From an uncultured Bacteroidales bacterium (lineage in GTDB: Bacteria > Bacteroidota > Bacteroidia > Bacteroidales > Bacteroidaceae), in NCBI GenBank assembly GCA_945788445.1, contig CALZMA010000086.1, forward strand, positions 1 through 5,135: 5,135 nt of DNA. Direction: 5' to 3'. The translations under genes and the position numbers were made by a program. The notes below the pieces were generated by a model that was not told the DNA's origin, did no database searches, and saw only the letters and a program-made list of their open reading frames with translations. The first letter of the stretch is position 1; each line of letters begins with the position of its first letter. Below are positions 5,032 to 5,135 of this stretch, one piece after another.

Positions 5032-5135
5032 TTACTGATTTTTTTTTTCGCCCGTAGCAGCGTCGATGTAGTTGGTGGCATCGAGCTGGATTTTGCCCGC
5101 GAAGTAGGGAGCCGGGCAAACGTCGGTCACCTCGA
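5032..5135 (-). CDS. C-terminal 33 codons of a gene entering from the right edge, unrecognised
   Basis: The frame enters at the edge and reads EVTDVCPAPYFAGKIQLDA, then TNYIDAATGEKKNQ and TAA at 5034-5032. Composition and codon use match the late genes, and no stop interrupts it. I cannot name the family from this fragment. A run of ten A on the coding strand (bases 5039-5048) encodes the end of the Glu-Lys-Lys-Asn segment. A -1 shift there would add K plus SVSRSFSDEFGPEFQ and stop at 4991-4993. If the two window ends overlap by their shared five bases, this is the C-terminus of the 93-residue frame at the left edge, giving a complete 125-aa protein. Otherwise it is a separate late gene upstream of the packaging pair. 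Confidence 0.65.
   Translation of the reverse strand, partial: EVTDVCPAPYFAGKIQLDATNYIDAATGEKKNQ
5039..5048 (-). repeat. A10 homopolymer near the end of the right-edge gene
   Basis: The coding strand reads GAA AAA AAA AAT CAG TAA, with ten consecutive A. It contains the A-AAA-AAA heptamer known to promote -1 ribosomal slippage in bacteria and is also prone to replication or transcription slippage. The -1 frame remains open for 15 codons after the tract. Use of the site is not shown. Confidence 0.4.

Noticed and set aside
1..5135. Window as an XhoI restriction fragment because it starts CTCGAG and ends CTCGA
   Set aside because: CTCGAG also occurs internally at 250, 669, 854 and 4557, so a complete digest would not yield this fragment.
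1..5135. CRISPR array, insertion sequence, rRNA or integrase gene
   Set aside because: No regularly spaced direct repeats, transposase or recombinase motifs, or rRNA-like sequence were seen on either strand.

Overview
The window looks like part of the late (structural and packaging) region of a tailed phage or prophage of a Bacteroidota host, most likely Bacteroidales. Three things point there. Every supported gene lies on the minus strand in a tight rightward-to-leftward array. A 704-residue fibre has an N-terminal signature (ETVENANTASRVGG) and G-L-[LM]-S-A-A-D-K-x-x-L-D linkers that I associate with fibres of Bacteroidales phages and prophages. Most starts lack a Shine-Dalgarno sequence and instead follow short A/T-rich leaders, as is common in Bacteroidota. 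Base composition is GC-rich except in a few short islands. Family assignments come from memory and pattern reading, because no search was possible.

Layout in transcription order (right to left): the last 33 codons of a gene entering from the right edge (5032-5135); a structured 244-base noncoding gap (4788-5031); a 239-aa conserved phage protein of unknown function (4068-4787); a 205-aa protein resembling a terminase small subunit, translationally coupled to it (3447-4064); a 142-aa phage protein of unknown function (2966-3394); the 704-aa modular tail fibre (821-2935); a 158-aa protein with a helical N-terminus and an A/T-rich, apparently swapped C-terminal part (294-770); and the first 93 codons of a gene leaving through the left edge (1-279).

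The genes seem to link packaging (small-terminase-like pair) and host attachment (fibre plus a possible tip or fibre-associated protein). No large terminase, portal, capsid, integrase or replication gene is visible. The fibre is built from three diverged copies of one roughly 130-residue beta-rich domain, joined by short G-L-L-S type linkers and closed by a C-terminal coiled coil, which fits a trimeric fibre.

The main points for follow-up are: the gap between 4788 and 5031, which can fold into a compact four-way junction plus a long GC stem; a G7 tract exactly where the 158-aa gene changes composition; an A10 tract near the end of the right-edge gene whose -1 frame stays open for 15 more codons; and a 5-base identity between the two window ends that joins the two edge genes in frame into one 125-aa protein, which may mean the molecule is circular or may be coincidence.
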